Assembly: GCF_965225875.1 (NCBI RefSeq)
Contig: NZ_CBDDBS010000002.1
Location: 3,100,001-3,164,000 of the forward strand
Length of the DNA stretch: 64,000 nucleotides
From: Haliscomenobacter sp965225875
GTDB lineage: Bacteria; Bacteroidota; Bacteroidia; Chitinophagales; Saprospiraceae
Direction: 5' to 3'
The notes beneath the pieces are model-generated. The model worked only from the letters and a program-made list of their open reading frames with translations. It ran no database searches and was not told the DNA's origin. Below, in pieces: positions 27,489 through 37,402 of the stretch (the first letter of the stretch is position 1; each line of letters starts with the position of its first letter). The position numbers were made by a program, and so were the translations under genes.

Positions 27489-28487
27489 ATGCGTATCAGT
27501 ATCCTGTTGCCGATTTTCAATGAAGAACGTTATTTGGCAGAGTGTTTGGACAGCATTTTGGCTCAAACTTATATAGATTGGGAACTGCTCGCCATTGATG
27601 ATCAATCTACGGATAGTACTCCGCAAATTCTGGCAGCCTACCAAGAGCGGGATGCACGCATCCGCCCATTGCGCAATCCCGAGAAGGGCGTGATCCCCGC
27701 GTTACGCCTGGCTCTGGAGCAAAGTACTGGTGCCCTCATCACCCGCATGGATGCCGACGACATTATGGCTCCGCAAAAACTGGAGCGCATGTACAGTTTG
27801 CTGGTCGCAAATGGTCCCGGGCATTTGACTACGGGTTTGGTCAAATATTTCTCCGATGCCCAATTGGGCGAAGGCTACGCCCGCTACGGCGAATGGATCA
27901 ACAAGGTCAATTTGGAAGGCAGGCAATGGGAAGAAATTTACCGCGATTGCCCGATTCCAGCCCCTTGCTGGTTGGTATACCGCGAGGACTTACTACGTGC
28001 GGGTGCCTTTGAACCCAACATCAAACCCGAAGATTACGACCTGATCTTTCGCTTTCGACAAATAGGCCTCCAACCCCATACCGTGCCCGAAGTGCTACTC
28101 TACTGGCGTGACCACGAAGACCGTACCACCCGCATGAATGAAGCGTACGACATGCAGAAGTACTTCCGCGTGAAGCTACCCTGGTTTCTGGCCCTGGATC
28201 ATGACCCCACTCGCGAATTGGTGCTCTGGGGTGCTGGGCCGAGGGGGAAAGCTTTTGCGACCATGCTCAACGAGGCCAAAGTGAAGTTCCGCTGGGTATG
28301 TGATAATCCCCGCAAGTGGGGGCACCAAATTTATGGGGTAATCATGGAGAAGGAGTCCAAGTTAAAAGAGTTGGGGCCGATGCAAATCATCATTTCGGTA
28401 AGTGCACCCGCTGATCAAATCGCGATCAAAGCCTTGCTAGATGAATTAGGACTTAAGCCAGGATTGGATTATTTCTGGTTTTGTTAG
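27489..28487 (+). CDS. Glycosyltransferase family 2 protein
   Basis: 332 residues. A GT-A domain occupies the first 230: MRISILLPIFNEERYLAECL, then the donor-site LAIDDQSTDST and the metal-binding TRMDADDIM (about 87). The C-terminal 95 residues (ELVLWGAGPRGKAFATMLNE to the end) look like a small Rossmann-type nucleotide-binding module, which some GT2 proteins carry. It transfers a sugar from a nucleotide donor, likely to a surface glycan. Start at 27489; the longer reading to 27432 would overlap the promoter. Stand-alone gene. Confidence 0.88.
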   Translation: MRISILLPIFNEERYLAECLDSILAQTYIDWELLAIDDQSTDSTPQILAAYQERDARIRPLRNPEKGVIPALRLALEQSTGALITRMDADDIMAPQKLERMYSLLVANGPGHLTTGLVKYFSDAQLGEGYARYGEWINKVNLEGRQWEEIYRDCPIPAPCWLVYREDLLRAGAFEPNIKPEDYDLIFRFRQIGLQPHTVPEVLLYWRDHEDRTTRMNEAYDMQKYFRVKLPWFLALDHDPTRELVLWGAGPRGKAFATMLNEAKVKFRWVCDNPRKWGHQIYGVIMEKESKLKELGPMQIIISVSAPADQIAIKALLDELGLKPGLDYFWFC

Positions 28488-28627
28488 GGTGAAATAGCCA
28501 TTCAAACTGTAACATTTTAACCAATATCGCCTTATTACATAAGCTTTGCTGTCTGAAAACGCATGAAAAAAATACTAAATCGTGCTTTTTAGAGTTATCT
28601 TGTAGTTCAAAAAATTGTCACTTGACC

Positions 28628-30286
28628 ATGAAATATAGTGTAATAGGTCTGCTCATCCTTTTTTCCCTCAACATGATCTGGGCCCAGTCGATCCCAGAAC
28701 TGGAAAAGCAGCTCCAGGAAACGACCAATGTGCAGGAAAAAATCACCCTCAACCAACAATTGGCTAATGCTTATTTGACCAGTGATGTGGAAAAAGCCTT
28801 GAGTTATGCCAAGGCTGCAGCTAGAGAATCCGCCAGTAGCGGCAATAAGGTTCAAGCAGCGGCCAGCAACTACTTAATCGCCACCATTGCCGAGCGCAAG
28901 AAGGACATGGCCAATTTCAGGGTGTACATGAAATATGCTATTAATTTCGCCAAAGAAGCCAATGATCTGGATATGTTAGCCAGAAGCACCGAGAAATTGA
29001 GCGCATATTACGCCAAAAATCGTGAGTACGATGACGCTTTTAAACACACCAGCGAAGCTTTCAGGTTTGTGAACTCCAAAGGCTACAACATGAGTGACCT
29101 GGAAAACAAGTACAACTCCCAGCGCTCCTCTCTCGAACGAGAAAAACGCAATCTGGAAGCCCAGATCAGCCAAATCCAGGGCCGCCTCGCCGATCTTTCT
29201 GCGGAAAAAAACCAGTTGAGTACCGAAAAAGAAAAACTGGCAGAATCCAACGAAAAGCTGGAAGAAAAAAACCTGATGGCGGAGGAAGTGATTACCCGCA
29301 AAGAGGAAGATATTCAGACCATCTCCAAAGCCAAAGTTCAAGCTGAAGACGCTGCAAAAGCTAAAGAAGCGGAAGTAAAACAACTTTCGCGGGAAAAACT
29401 GGAACAGGAACTGGTATTGGCCGAAAAAGAAGCCATTATCACCGTTGCCAAACTGGAAGCTGAGAAACGCAAAAACGAAGTAGCGGCGCAAACCAAATTC
29501 ATCCAATTGAGTGGGCTGGCCGCAGCATTTTTCTTGCTGCTCTCAATGTTACTTTTTGGTCGCTTCAAAGCCAAGCAACGCAGCGAAAGAACCCTCGCCG
29601 AAAAGAACAAAATCATTGAACAGGAGAAATTGCGCAACGAGGAACTCTTGCTCAACATCCTGCCCAAAAACATTGCCGATGAGCTCAAAGCCAACGGCAA
29701 AGCCAAAGCCCGCCGTTTTGACCAGGTTACTGTACTTTTTTCAGACTTCGTCAATTTTACCAAGATAGCGGAGCAACTGGCACCAGAAGAATTGGTAGAA
29801 GAACTGGACAAATGTTTCAAAGCTTTTGACCACATCACCAAGCAGTATCCCGACATTGAAAAAATCAAAACCATTGGGGATGCCTATATGTGTGCGTCTG
29901 GTTTATCCGAACGCAAAGGATTACCGAACAATCTAGTTCAGGCGGCCCTCGACATGCAGTCTTACCTGGAAGAATACAAAGAGTTGCGCATCAAACAAGG
30001 TAAACCTTATTTTGAAGCCCGCATCGGGCTGCACACCGGGCCTGTTGTAGCCGGAGTGGTAGGGGATGTAAAATTTGCCTACGACATCTGGGGCGATACC
30101 GTTAACCTCGCTTCCCGCATCGAAGCCAACAGTGAAGCCGGGCAGGTGAATGTTTCGCAAGATACCTATAACCTGATCCGTTACCGCTACGATTGCAATT
30201 ATCGGGGTAAAATGCCCGCCAAGAACAAAGGAGAATTGGACATGTACTATGTGAATAAAAAAGCAAGCACCGTAGGTGCTGCATAA
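28628..30286 (+). CDS. Membrane-anchored class III adenylate/guanylate cyclase with TPR sensor
   Basis: 552 residues. Signal peptide (LILFSLNMIWAQ), TPR-like helices (about 20-160), a long coiled coil (about 160-290), one membrane helix (about 293-313), then a cytoplasmic cyclase domain (about 345-545). The catalytic features are complete: metal Asp in FSDFVNFTK and in TIGDAYMCASG, Lys of EKIKTIGD, base-selecting Asp in YDIWGDTVNLASR, and the Asn and Arg of NLASR. Lys/Asp suggest ATP as substrate, making cAMP. Coiled coil and TPR suggest dimerisation driven by a periplasmic partner. ATG at 28628, not the TTG two codons before. Confidence 0.92.
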   Translation: MKYSVIGLLILFSLNMIWAQSIPELEKQLQETTNVQEKITLNQQLANAYLTSDVEKALSYAKAAARESASSGNKVQAAASNYLIATIAERKKDMANFRVYMKYAINFAKEANDLDMLARSTEKLSAYYAKNREYDDAFKHTSEAFRFVNSKGYNMSDLENKYNSQRSSLEREKRNLEAQISQIQGRLADLSAEKNQLSTEKEKLAESNEKLEEKNLMAEEVITRKEEDIQTISKAKVQAEDAAKAKEAEVKQLSREKLEQELVLAEKEAIITVAKLEAEKRKNEVAAQTKFIQLSGLAAAFFLLLSMLLFGRFKAKQRSERTLAEKNKIIEQEKLRNEELLLNILPKNIADELKANGKAKARRFDQVTVLFSDFVNFTKIAEQLAPEELVEELDKCFKAFDHITKQYPDIEKIKTIGDAYMCASGLSERKGLPNNLVQAALDMQSYLEEYKELRIKQGKPYFEARIGLHTGPVVAGVVGDVKFAYDIWGDTVNLASRIEANSEAGQVNVSQDTYNLIRYRYDCNYRGKMPAKNKGELDMYYVNKKASTVGAA

Positions 30287-30368
30287 GCGCTTGCAAAAGC
30301 ACTAAAAACGAGTTTGGAATGATCAAAACTTTTTGTATTTTTATGCTCTTTCAAACGCAGCTTACAAG

Positions 30369-32390
30369 ATGTCATTCCAACTCGTTTCCAAATACTCCCC
30401 GACTGGCGATCAGCCCGTAGCCATTGCTGAATTAACCAATAGATTGAACAGAGGTGAAAGAGCCCAGGTCCTTTTAGGCGTAACGGGTTCAGGTAAAACC
30501 TTCACCATAGCCAATGTGATTGCCAATGTGGATCGCCCAACGCTGGTGCTGACCCACAACAAAACCCTCACCGCGCAATTGTATGGCGAATTGCAGGACT
30601 TTTTCCCTGACAACGCCGTGGAATACTTTGTTTCTTATTACGACTATTACCAGCCCGAAGCTTACCTCTCGGTGAGTGATACCTACATCGAAAAAGACTT
30701 ACAAATCAACGAGCAGGTGGATAAGCTACGCTTACGGGCTACCTCCAACTTGCTTTCCGGGCGGCGCGACATCATCATTGTCGCTTCGGTTTCCTGCATC
30801 TATGGTATGGGCAACCCGGAAGATTACAAAACAGGGATCATTCGCATCCAAAAGGGACAGGTCATTTCCCGCAATGCCTTTTTGTACAAATTGGTAGAAA
30901 GCCTTTATTCCCGGACAGAGATAGAGTTCAAACGCGCCACTTTCCGTGTGCGCGGCGATACCGTGGACATCAATTTACCCTACGTAGATTACGGCTATCG
31001 GATTCAGTTTTTTGGCGACGAGATCGACGAAATCGAAATGATCGAGGTGGAAACGGGCAAACGTATTGAAAAAATGAGCACCGCAGCCATTTTTCCCGCC
31101 AACCTCTACATTGCTCCCAAAGAAAGATTGGGCATGATCATCCGCCAGATTGAGGATGAATTGCACGATCAGGAGCGATTCTTCGAACGGGAAAGCCGCA
31201 TCCTGGAAGCCAAACGCATCCACGAGCGCACCAGTTTTGACCTGGAAATGATCAAGGAATTGGGCTATTGCAACGGGGTTGAAAATTATTCGCGCTTTTT
31301 TGACGGACGTACCGTGGGCACTCGCCCCTTCTGTTTATTGGATTATTTCCCGGATGATTATTTGTTGGTGATTGACGAAAGCCACGTCACCATTCCACAG
31401 CTAAGGGGTATGTATGGTGGAGACCGGGCGCGCAAGCTCAGCCTGGTGGAACACGGTTTTCGACTCCCCTCTGCAATGGACAACCGTCCACTTAATTTTA
31501 CCGAATTTGAAGGCCTCATTAACCAGGTCATTTACGTCAGCGCTACGCCTGGCGATTATGAGTTGGAACAAACGGGCGGTGTACTAGTGGAGCAATTGAT
31601 TCGCCCAACAGGCTTACTGGATCCGCCTATCGAGGTGCGTCCCAGCCTCAATCAAATTGATGATTTGTTGGAGGAAATTCAACAGCGCATCGAAAAAGAT
31701 GAACGGGTTCTCGTTACCACCCTGACCAAACGGATGGCTGAGGAACTGACCAAATACCTTTCCAAACTCAATATCAAGGTACGCTATATCCACTCCGAAG
31801 TGGACACCATGGAACGGGTGGAAATTTTGCGCGACTTGCGCCTAGGCGGTTTTGATGTGCTGATCGGGGTTAACCTTTTGCGGGAAGGTTTGGACTTACC
31901 CGAGGTATCTCTGGTAGCCATTCTGGATGCGGACAAGGAAGGTTTTTTGCGCAACGACCGCTCATTGACCCAAACTGCTGGCCGAGCTGCCCGGAATTCA
32001 AATGGGCTGGTGATTTTTTATGCTGACAAAATCACCGATTCCATGCAACGTACCATTGATGAAACGGTTCGCCGCCGTGCCATTCAAATGTCTTACAACG
32101 AAGAGCGAGGCATTACACCCAAAACGGTGTTTAAATCAAAAGAAGAAATCCTCAACCAACGTTCCATTCTCGATGTAAGGGGCAAAACGACCCAGGCTTA
32201 CATCGAACCCGAAACGGTAACCATAGCTGCAGATCCCTTGGTGAGTTATATGACGCGGGATCAATTGGAAAAACTGGCTCAAGAAACCGAACGCAAGATG
32301 AAACAGGCCGCCAAAGAATTGGATTTTATTACAGCGGCGCAATTGCGGGATGATTTGTTTGCCTTGCGGGAAAAATTAAAAACCGTGTAG
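30369..32390 (+). CDS. uvrB: UvrABC system protein B
   Basis: Damage-verification helicase of nucleotide excision repair. 673 residues. Walker A GVTGSGKTFT (about 38), the beta-hairpin region VSYYDYYQPEAYL, motif DESHVTIPQL, motif VI QTAGRAARN and the C-terminal UvrC-binding UVR domain (MKQAAKELDFITAAQLRDDL) are intact. Start at the ATG 30369; the extension to 30333 is not conserved. A weak promoter-like TTG-N19-TATTTTTA stands at 30314-30343. Its TAG stop is part of repeat C3. Confidence 0.97.
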   Translation: MSFQLVSKYSPTGDQPVAIAELTNRLNRGERAQVLLGVTGSGKTFTIANVIANVDRPTLVLTHNKTLTAQLYGELQDFFPDNAVEYFVSYYDYYQPEAYLSVSDTYIEKDLQINEQVDKLRLRATSNLLSGRRDIIIVASVSCIYGMGNPEDYKTGIIRIQKGQVISRNAFLYKLVESLYSRTEIEFKRATFRVRGDTVDINLPYVDYGYRIQFFGDEIDEIEMIEVETGKRIEKMSTAAIFPANLYIAPKERLGMIIRQIEDELHDQERFFERESRILEAKRIHERTSFDLEMIKELGYCNGVENYSRFFDGRTVGTRPFCLLDYFPDDYLLVIDESHVTIPQLRGMYGGDRARKLSLVEHGFRLPSAMDNRPLNFTEFEGLINQVIYVSATPGDYELEQTGGVLVEQLIRPTGLLDPPIEVRPSLNQIDDLLEEIQQRIEKDERVLVTTLTKRMAEELTKYLSKLNIKVRYIHSEVDTMERVEILRDLRLGGFDVLIGVNLLREGLDLPEVSLVAILDADKEGFLRNDRSLTQTAGRAARNSNGLVIFYADKITDSMQRTIDETVRRRAIQMSYNEERGITPKTVFKSKEEILNQRSILDVRGKTTQAYIEPETVTIAADPLVSYMTRDQLEKLAQETERKMKQAAKELDFITAAQLRDDLFALREKLKTV

Positions 32391-32444
32391 GGGCAACCCT
32401 ATGTGGTTGCCCCTACACGATGGGCGACCACATAGGGCCGCCCC
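32388..32444. repeat. Palindromic repeat C3, double hairpin
   Basis: GGGGCAACC/GGTTGCCCC (32390-32413), then a second hairpin GGGCGACC/GGCCGCCC (to 32444). The uvrB stop TAG is its first three bases. It separates uvrB from the convergent DUF2911 gene and could terminate both. Confidence 0.87.
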
Positions 32445-32455
32445 AACAGGATAAT

Positions 32456-32959
32456 TTATTTCACCTTGAAATCTACCTGCACATCTGCCCACATCACTGA
32501 AACAACCCCTTTTTTGGAAACTCCAATGGTCATTTGTTCAGTGAAAGCTTTGGATTTTTTAACAGGTACATTTACCCTGATCACATCATCTGCCTCCTTG
32601 TAAGTATAGGCACCCCAGGCGATGGTTTTATTGATGATGATGGTCCATTGATCAGCATTAGGAATGGTGAATAGGGCATATTTTCCTTTAGGCACTGCCT
32701 TTCCTTGTACCATTACATCCGCAGAAAATTCAATAGACGTACTGGCGTTGGCCCCCGTACGCCATACCTGGCCATAGGGCACCAGTTTGCCCCAAATTTC
32801 ACGTCCTTTCACCGAAGGTTGGCTGTATTCAACGGTGACGGTTTTACCTTTAATCGTTGCACTGGCTTTAGCTGCTGGGCTGGCTGCTGGTTTATTCTCC
32901 TGAGCATGGGCCAATAAACCGATCATGGATAAGCTGAGTAACAAAAAAATCTTTTTCAT
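32456..32959 (-). CDS. Exported DUF2911 protein
   Basis: 167 residues with a signal peptide (LLLSLSMIGLLAHAQ). DUF2911 hallmarks: VTVEYSQPSVKGREIWG, PYGQVWRTGANASTSIEFSA and PKGKYALFTIP. Function unknown; the domain is common and abundant in Bacteroidota. It has its own promoter at 32985-33013. Confidence 0.9.
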   Translation of the reverse strand: MKKIFLLLSLSMIGLLAHAQENKPAASPAAKASATIKGKTVTVEYSQPSVKGREIWGKLVPYGQVWRTGANASTSIEFSADVMVQGKAVPKGKYALFTIPNADQWTIIINKTIAWGAYTYKEADDVIRVNVPVKKSKAFTEQMTIGVSKKGVVSVMWADVQVDFKVK

Positions 32960-32984
32960 GTCTTTGATTTGGTTTGATGTGATA

Positions 32985-33013
32985 CAAAACTAGTTGTTCA
33001 CAAAGATGTACAA
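32985..33013 (-). promoter_or_regulatory. Promoter of the DUF2911 gene
   Basis: Minus strand TTG (33013-33011), 18-base spacer, TAGTTTTG (32992-32985); 25 bases from the start codon. Confidence 0.68.
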
Positions 33014-33060
33014 AATCTTTTTGGTATGCCTTATCAAAACACGATCAAGTTTGTTCAAGT

Positions 33061-34161
33061 TTACGCTTCTCCGCGCAAGAAATATTTTGAGTAATATCTG
33101 CGAGTCCCTTGGCTTTGTTCCTTAGCTGGCTGACGCCCCCCTAAATCCACCAAAATTGAATTCAGGATGCGGTATGGCTCGGTAATTGGCAAATAAGCCG
33201 AATCTTCATGTAAAGCTTCCTCTGGCAAAACATCAATTCGTTGAGGCATCCGGTTAAAATGAGCCAGGTAACGCCGCGCAGGTTCTTCCGGCAGCACCAT
33301 CCAGATGCTCCCTACTCCATCGGGCCAGGCGCCTTGGAGGTATTGCGGATTGAGGCGCTTGATTTTGCTGATGGGTAAGCGGCAAATGCGCGACAATTGA
33401 GCAAAGGAATTTACCTCTTTCACTTCGATGCTGCGGGTGCCTCCATTCAGTGCTGTAGGAATTTTTGGGGCAATTTGGTAATCTTCAAAAAAGTTGGAGA
33501 TATAGGCGGCTGCATAAAACTTGGCCAGATAGGATTGTGTTTGCTCGGGCAAATGTTTGCGCACCAGGGCAAAGTCGGTGGATTTTGCCCGGCGTATAGC
33601 CCTGTGCATACGTCCAGAGCCACAATTGTAAGCGCCGATGACCAACTCCCAATTGCCAAATTCGGCATACAAATCTTTGAGGTAGGTCACTGCAGCCAAG
33701 GTAGCCGCTTCGGGGTCGCGCCGCTCGTCGCGCCAATCATTCTGGCGTAAACCATAGTGCCGAGCCGTAGGGGACATAAATTGCCATAGACCTATTGCTC
33801 CACTTGGCGATTCCACATCAGTCCGCAGTTCAGATTCCACCATAGAAAGGTATTTCAACTCCAATGGCATTTGCTGAGCGCTTAAGTGCCGCTCAAAAAT
33901 GGGGAAATAATACATGCCACGGCCTAACATTGCAGCGGTATGCGCCTTTCCATGGGCAGCGTACATTTTTACATAGGCCAGAGAGTGTGTGTTGGTAAGC
34001 GCCAGATTCGGCAAATTGTCGCGCTGAAAAATTGTGGCAGCGGCAGGGTGAATCTTCAAAAAATCGTAATCAGAATTGGCGTTAGCAGGGCATGTGAAAC
34101 TAATGGCCAAACAGGGTACTAGAAGGAGTTGGTATACTCCTCGGGGGCAAGTGGTGTTCAT
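33061..34161 (-). CDS. Lytic murein transglycosylase, MltD-like
   Basis: 366 residues with a signal peptide (LLLVPCLAISFTCPANA). The SLT domain has the catalytic Glu in MVESELRTDVESPSGAIGLW (about 107), QFMSPTARHYGLR and AYNCGSGRMHRAI. The C-terminal stretch FAQLSRICRLPISKIKRLNP is LysM-like and would bind peptidoglycan. It cleaves the glycan strand of the wall to 1,6-anhydro ends. Start at ATG 34161, giving a proper signal; the longer reading to 34218 is not needed. Confidence 0.9.
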   Translation of the reverse strand: MNTTCPRGVYQLLLVPCLAISFTCPANANSDYDFLKIHPAAATIFQRDNLPNLALTNTHSLAYVKMYAAHGKAHTAAMLGRGMYYFPIFERHLSAQQMPLELKYLSMVESELRTDVESPSGAIGLWQFMSPTARHYGLRQNDWRDERRDPEAATLAAVTYLKDLYAEFGNWELVIGAYNCGSGRMHRAIRRAKSTDFALVRKHLPEQTQSYLAKFYAAAYISNFFEDYQIAPKIPTALNGGTRSIEVKEVNSFAQLSRICRLPISKIKRLNPQYLQGAWPDGVGSIWMVLPEEPARRYLAHFNRMPQRIDVLPEEALHEDSAYLPITEPYRILNSILVDLGGRQPAKEQSQGTRRYYSKYFLRGEA

Positions 34162-34427
34162 GGGAATGAAAGTTTGCTGGTGTTTGAAATATGTTCGAAA
34201 TACTTGGAATTGTAACAATGGCAGAAGCGCCGTAGGTAGGTAAATAGTCTAATTTCAAAAGCTTAAGGTAAAGATAGGCTATTTAACTTAAAAATAAAAC
34301 TCTTGTAGTCAACGTCTTAGGAAAAAGTTTTCCACATAATTCTTTGTGCAACGAGAAAAGTGCATGAAACCTGTGATTTATGTAAGTCGAAATAAGTTAA
34401 TTTAACGATATAAAAATGATTGAAAAA

Positions 34428-35768
34428 TCAGGCTAGTATCTCAAGTCCAATTTCCACAATACCTTCACGGTTAATTTTTTGTAAATCAACGCTTAAGACC
34501 TGATTTAACAATTCAACTTGCAAGGGTGCTTCTATCTTGATGTAATTGTCAGTAAAACCCGCCATCAAGTTTTTGTCTTTGTGGACTTCAAACAAAACCG
34601 GGCGATTTTGCCCAAGGTGCTGCTCGTAAAAATGCCGCCGCTTTTTTTCACTCAAAATGCCCAACATCTCATTGCGCTCCCGTCGTACATTGACCGGGAC
34701 CACCCCTTCCATTTCTGCAGCAGGAGTATTGGCCCGTTCAGAATAAGTGAAGACATGTAGGTAGGAAATATCCAAATCGTTGAGGAAATGATAGGTTTCC
34801 AAGAAGTCTTCGTTCGTTTCACCAGGAAAGCCCACAATGACATCCACCCCAATACAGGCATGCGGCATTTGTTGTTTGATGCGTGCAACCCGCTCAGCGT
34901 ACAACTCCCGGGTATAACGACGACGCATCAGCCGCAGTTGCTGGTTGTTGCCCGATTGGAGAGGCATGTGCAAATGGGGCGCAAAACGTTGTGAGCCTGC
35001 AACAAAATCAATGATTTCGTCGGTGCACAAATTGGGTTCAATCGAAGAAATCCGAAAGCGGCTGATGCCTTCCACTTTGTCCAGTTCCTTGATCAAGTCG
35101 ATGAACATTGCTTCCTTCTTGGGTGCAGTTCCTTCGATCACCTCGGTTCCATTGCCAAAATCGCCGATGTTCACCCCGGTGAGCACAATTTCCTTAACGC
35201 CCATCTCGGCAATTTTCCAGGCATTGGCAACCACGTTTTCCACCTTGTCACTACGACTGGCACCCCGTGCTTGGGGAATGGTGCAAAAAGAACATTTGTA
35301 ATTGCAGCCATCCTGCACCTTGAGGAAAGAACGGGTGCGGTCGCCAAAGGAAAAGGCATCGACAAAATTACGGGCCTCTCGGACTTCCCCTGCGTGAACC
35401 ATCCCCTTACCGGGCGCTTTCGAAAGCGTATCGATAAAATCCAGAATGCGGAATTTTTCAGCAGCCCCCAGCACCAGATCAACGCCGGGAATTTCAGCAA
35501 TTTCCTCGGGTTTGAGTTGGGCATAACAACCCACCACCACTACAAAGGCCTGCGAGGAATGGCGTAGGGCCTGGCGCACCACTTTGCGGCACTTGCGATC
35601 CGCAAAATCGGTCACGGAACAAGTATTGATCACATACACATCGGCACCCTGCTCAAATTCTACCTCGGTATAACCCGCTCCTTCAAACAAACGGGCAATC
35701 GAGGAAGTCTCGGAGTAGTTCAATTTACATCCCAATGTATAAAATGCGACTGTTCTCGGCGTGGCCAT
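34428..35768 (-). CDS. mtaB: tRNA t6A37 methylthiotransferase MtaB
   Basis: Radical-SAM enzyme adding a methylthio group to t6A at position 37 of ANN-decoding tRNAs. 446 residues. The UPF0004 domain has its three Cys (LGCKLN, NTCSVT, VGCYAQ) and the radical SAM domain has DGCNYKCSFCTIP (about 150); a TRAM-like C-terminus covers about 380-446. LGCKLNYSE and the DFADRK region favour MtaB over MiaB or RimO. Promoter at 35806-35836. Confidence 0.93.
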   Translation of the reverse strand: MATPRTVAFYTLGCKLNYSETSSIARLFEGAGYTEVEFEQGADVYVINTCSVTDFADRKCRKVVRQALRHSSQAFVVVVGCYAQLKPEEIAEIPGVDLVLGAAEKFRILDFIDTLSKAPGKGMVHAGEVREARNFVDAFSFGDRTRSFLKVQDGCNYKCSFCTIPQARGASRSDKVENVVANAWKIAEMGVKEIVLTGVNIGDFGNGTEVIEGTAPKKEAMFIDLIKELDKVEGISRFRISSIEPNLCTDEIIDFVAGSQRFAPHLHMPLQSGNNQQLRLMRRRYTRELYAERVARIKQQMPHACIGVDVIVGFPGETNEDFLETYHFLNDLDISYLHVFTYSERANTPAAEMEGVVPVNVRRERNEMLGILSEKKRRHFYEQHLGQNRPVLFEVHKDKNLMAGFTDNYIKIEAPLQVELLNQVLSVDLQKINREGIVEIGLEILA

Positions 35769-35805
35769 GCTGCACTCTTGCTTTAACTTGATGAAAAACA
35801 GGGGG

Positions 35806-35836
35806 CAAAGATAAGCCTTTCTCCTTTATAGCACAA
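35806..35836 (-). promoter_or_regulatory. Promoter of mtaB
   Basis: Minus strand TTG (35836-35834), 20-base spacer, TATCTTTG (35813-35806); 37 bases from the start codon. Confidence 0.7.
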
Positions 35837-35901
35837 ACAATGCGCTGCATGAGTTGAACTTTTTCAAGCGCAAACCTTTATACAAGGAAATCATCCTTAT
35901 C

Positions 35902-36144
35902 ATGTGGACAGAAAAAGACAATCAACTCTCAGCAACCTTTCATTTTAAAGATTTTAGCCAAGCCTTCGCGTTTATGACTGAAGTGGCAATGTTAGCTGAA
36001 AAGCACGAACACCACCCGTTATGGACCAATGTCTGGAATCGGGTCGAGATCAATCTAAGCACCCACGATGCAGGCGATATTGTGACGGATAAGGATCGGG
36101 ACCTGGCAAAGGCGATTGATCGGGTTTTGACACGTTATCAATAA
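35902..36144 (+). CDS. Pterin-4a-carbinolamine dehydratase, short form
   Basis: 80 residues beginning MWTEKDNQLSATFHFKDF. The family motif is present: KHEHHPLWTNVWNRVEI then LSTHD, with the His residues that dehydrate 4a-hydroxytetrahydrobiopterin. It starts at beta-strand 1 and lacks the usual N-terminal 15-25 residues; the reading is open to a TTG at 35854, but that extension is basic and unlike the family. No phenylalanine hydroxylase gene is adjacent, so it may act in general pterin recycling. It is divergent from mtaB. Confidence 0.85.
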   Translation: MWTEKDNQLSATFHFKDFSQAFAFMTEVAMLAEKHEHHPLWTNVWNRVEINLSTHDAGDIVTDKDRDLAKAIDRVLTRYQ

Positions 36145-36218
36145 CATAGTAATTAGAATCAGAATAAATCATGCCCAAACCATACTGAGATTGCCCGACA
36201 TTGAGTAGCTTTACTGCC

Positions 36219-37370
36219 ATGATTGTGTCATCTAAATTACCGGGCGTAGGCACCACCATCTTTACGGTTATGTCTGCCCTGGCGCAAGAACACGGGGCCA
36301 TTAATCTTGCGCAGGGTTTTCCGGATTTTCCGTCCTCCCAACGTTTAAACGAGTTGGTGGCCCACTACATGCGTCAGGGTTACAATCAGTATGCCCCTAT
36401 GGCGGGTGTACCGATTTTGCGCCAGCGCATTGCTGAAAAAATTGATGGCCTGTACGGGGTGAAAATTGACCCGGATAAGGAGATCACCATTACTTGTGGG
36501 GCCACTGAAGGTATTTTCACGGCTATTGGCGCACTGGTAAGCCCGGGTGATGAAGTCATCATTTTTGAACCCGCCTATGACTCTTACCGCCCCAGCATTG
36601 AGCTATTCGGCGGCATGACAAAATCCTTTGAGCTCAGTGCTCCCGACTACACCATCGACTGGGACCGCCTGATGCGTTTGATCAGCATGAAGACCCGCAT
36701 GATCATCATCAACACGCCCCAAAACCCAATCGGAAAAATTCTGAAGCCAGCCGATATGCAGGCCCTGGAAAAACTGGTGAGCAGCAGCGACATCATCATT
36801 CTCAGCGACGAGGTATACGAACACATGGTGTACGATGGCCACGAACATCAAAGCGTTTTGCGTTACCCAGCTTTGCGTGAACGGGCTTTAGCTGTATATT
36901 CTTTTGGCAAAACTTTCCACAATACTGGATGGAGAATAGGCTACTGCGTTGCCCCGCCTGCGCTTACGGCTGAGTTTCGCAAGGTGCACCAGTTTAATGT
37001 TTTTTCGATCAATACCCCCATGCAATATGCCTTGGCGGATTTTCTGGAGGACCCCCACGAGTACCTGGGCCTAGGTACTTTTTTTACCCATAAAAGAGAT
37101 TTTTTCCTCGACGCCATCGAGGGTTCGCTGTTTCGCCCACTGTTGAGTGAAGGTTCTTATTTCCAACTCTGTGATTATAGCCAGATCAGCACCGAGCCCG
37201 ATGTGGATTTTTGTCGGCGCCTGACCATGGAGTACGGTGTTGCGGCAATTCCCGTTTCTGTATTCTACCACAGCAAGCGGGATGAGAAGATCATTCGTTT
37301 CTGTTTTGCAAAAAAAGAAGAGACTTTGGAAAGAGCGGCAAAGCTATTGCGGGAGATCGGAAAGATTTGA
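36219..37370 (+). CDS. PLP-dependent aminotransferase, methionine aminotransferase-like
   Basis: 383 residues, fold type I class I/II. Family motifs: AINLAQGFPDFPSS, GYNQYAPMAGVPILR, NTPQNPIGKIL, ILSDEVYEHMVYDG, and the PLP-Lys in YSFGKTFHNTGWRIGY (about 232). The sequence is closest in style to the YbdL/KAT group, which transaminates methionine or kynurenine. Start at ATG 36219 rather than the TTG at 36201. No operon partner. Confidence 0.92.
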   Translation: MIVSSKLPGVGTTIFTVMSALAQEHGAINLAQGFPDFPSSQRLNELVAHYMRQGYNQYAPMAGVPILRQRIAEKIDGLYGVKIDPDKEITITCGATEGIFTAIGALVSPGDEVIIFEPAYDSYRPSIELFGGMTKSFELSAPDYTIDWDRLMRLISMKTRMIIINTPQNPIGKILKPADMQALEKLVSSSDIIILSDEVYEHMVYDGHEHQSVLRYPALRERALAVYSFGKTFHNTGWRIGYCVAPPALTAEFRKVHQFNVFSINTPMQYALADFLEDPHEYLGLGTFFTHKRDFFLDAIEGSLFRPLLSEGSYFQLCDYSQISTEPDVDFCRRLTMEYGVAAIPVSVFYHSKRDEKIIRFCFAKKEETLERAAKLLREIGKI

Positions 37371-37402
37371 GGTCTATCCAATTCATTTCGTCCCTTCTTA
37401 GC

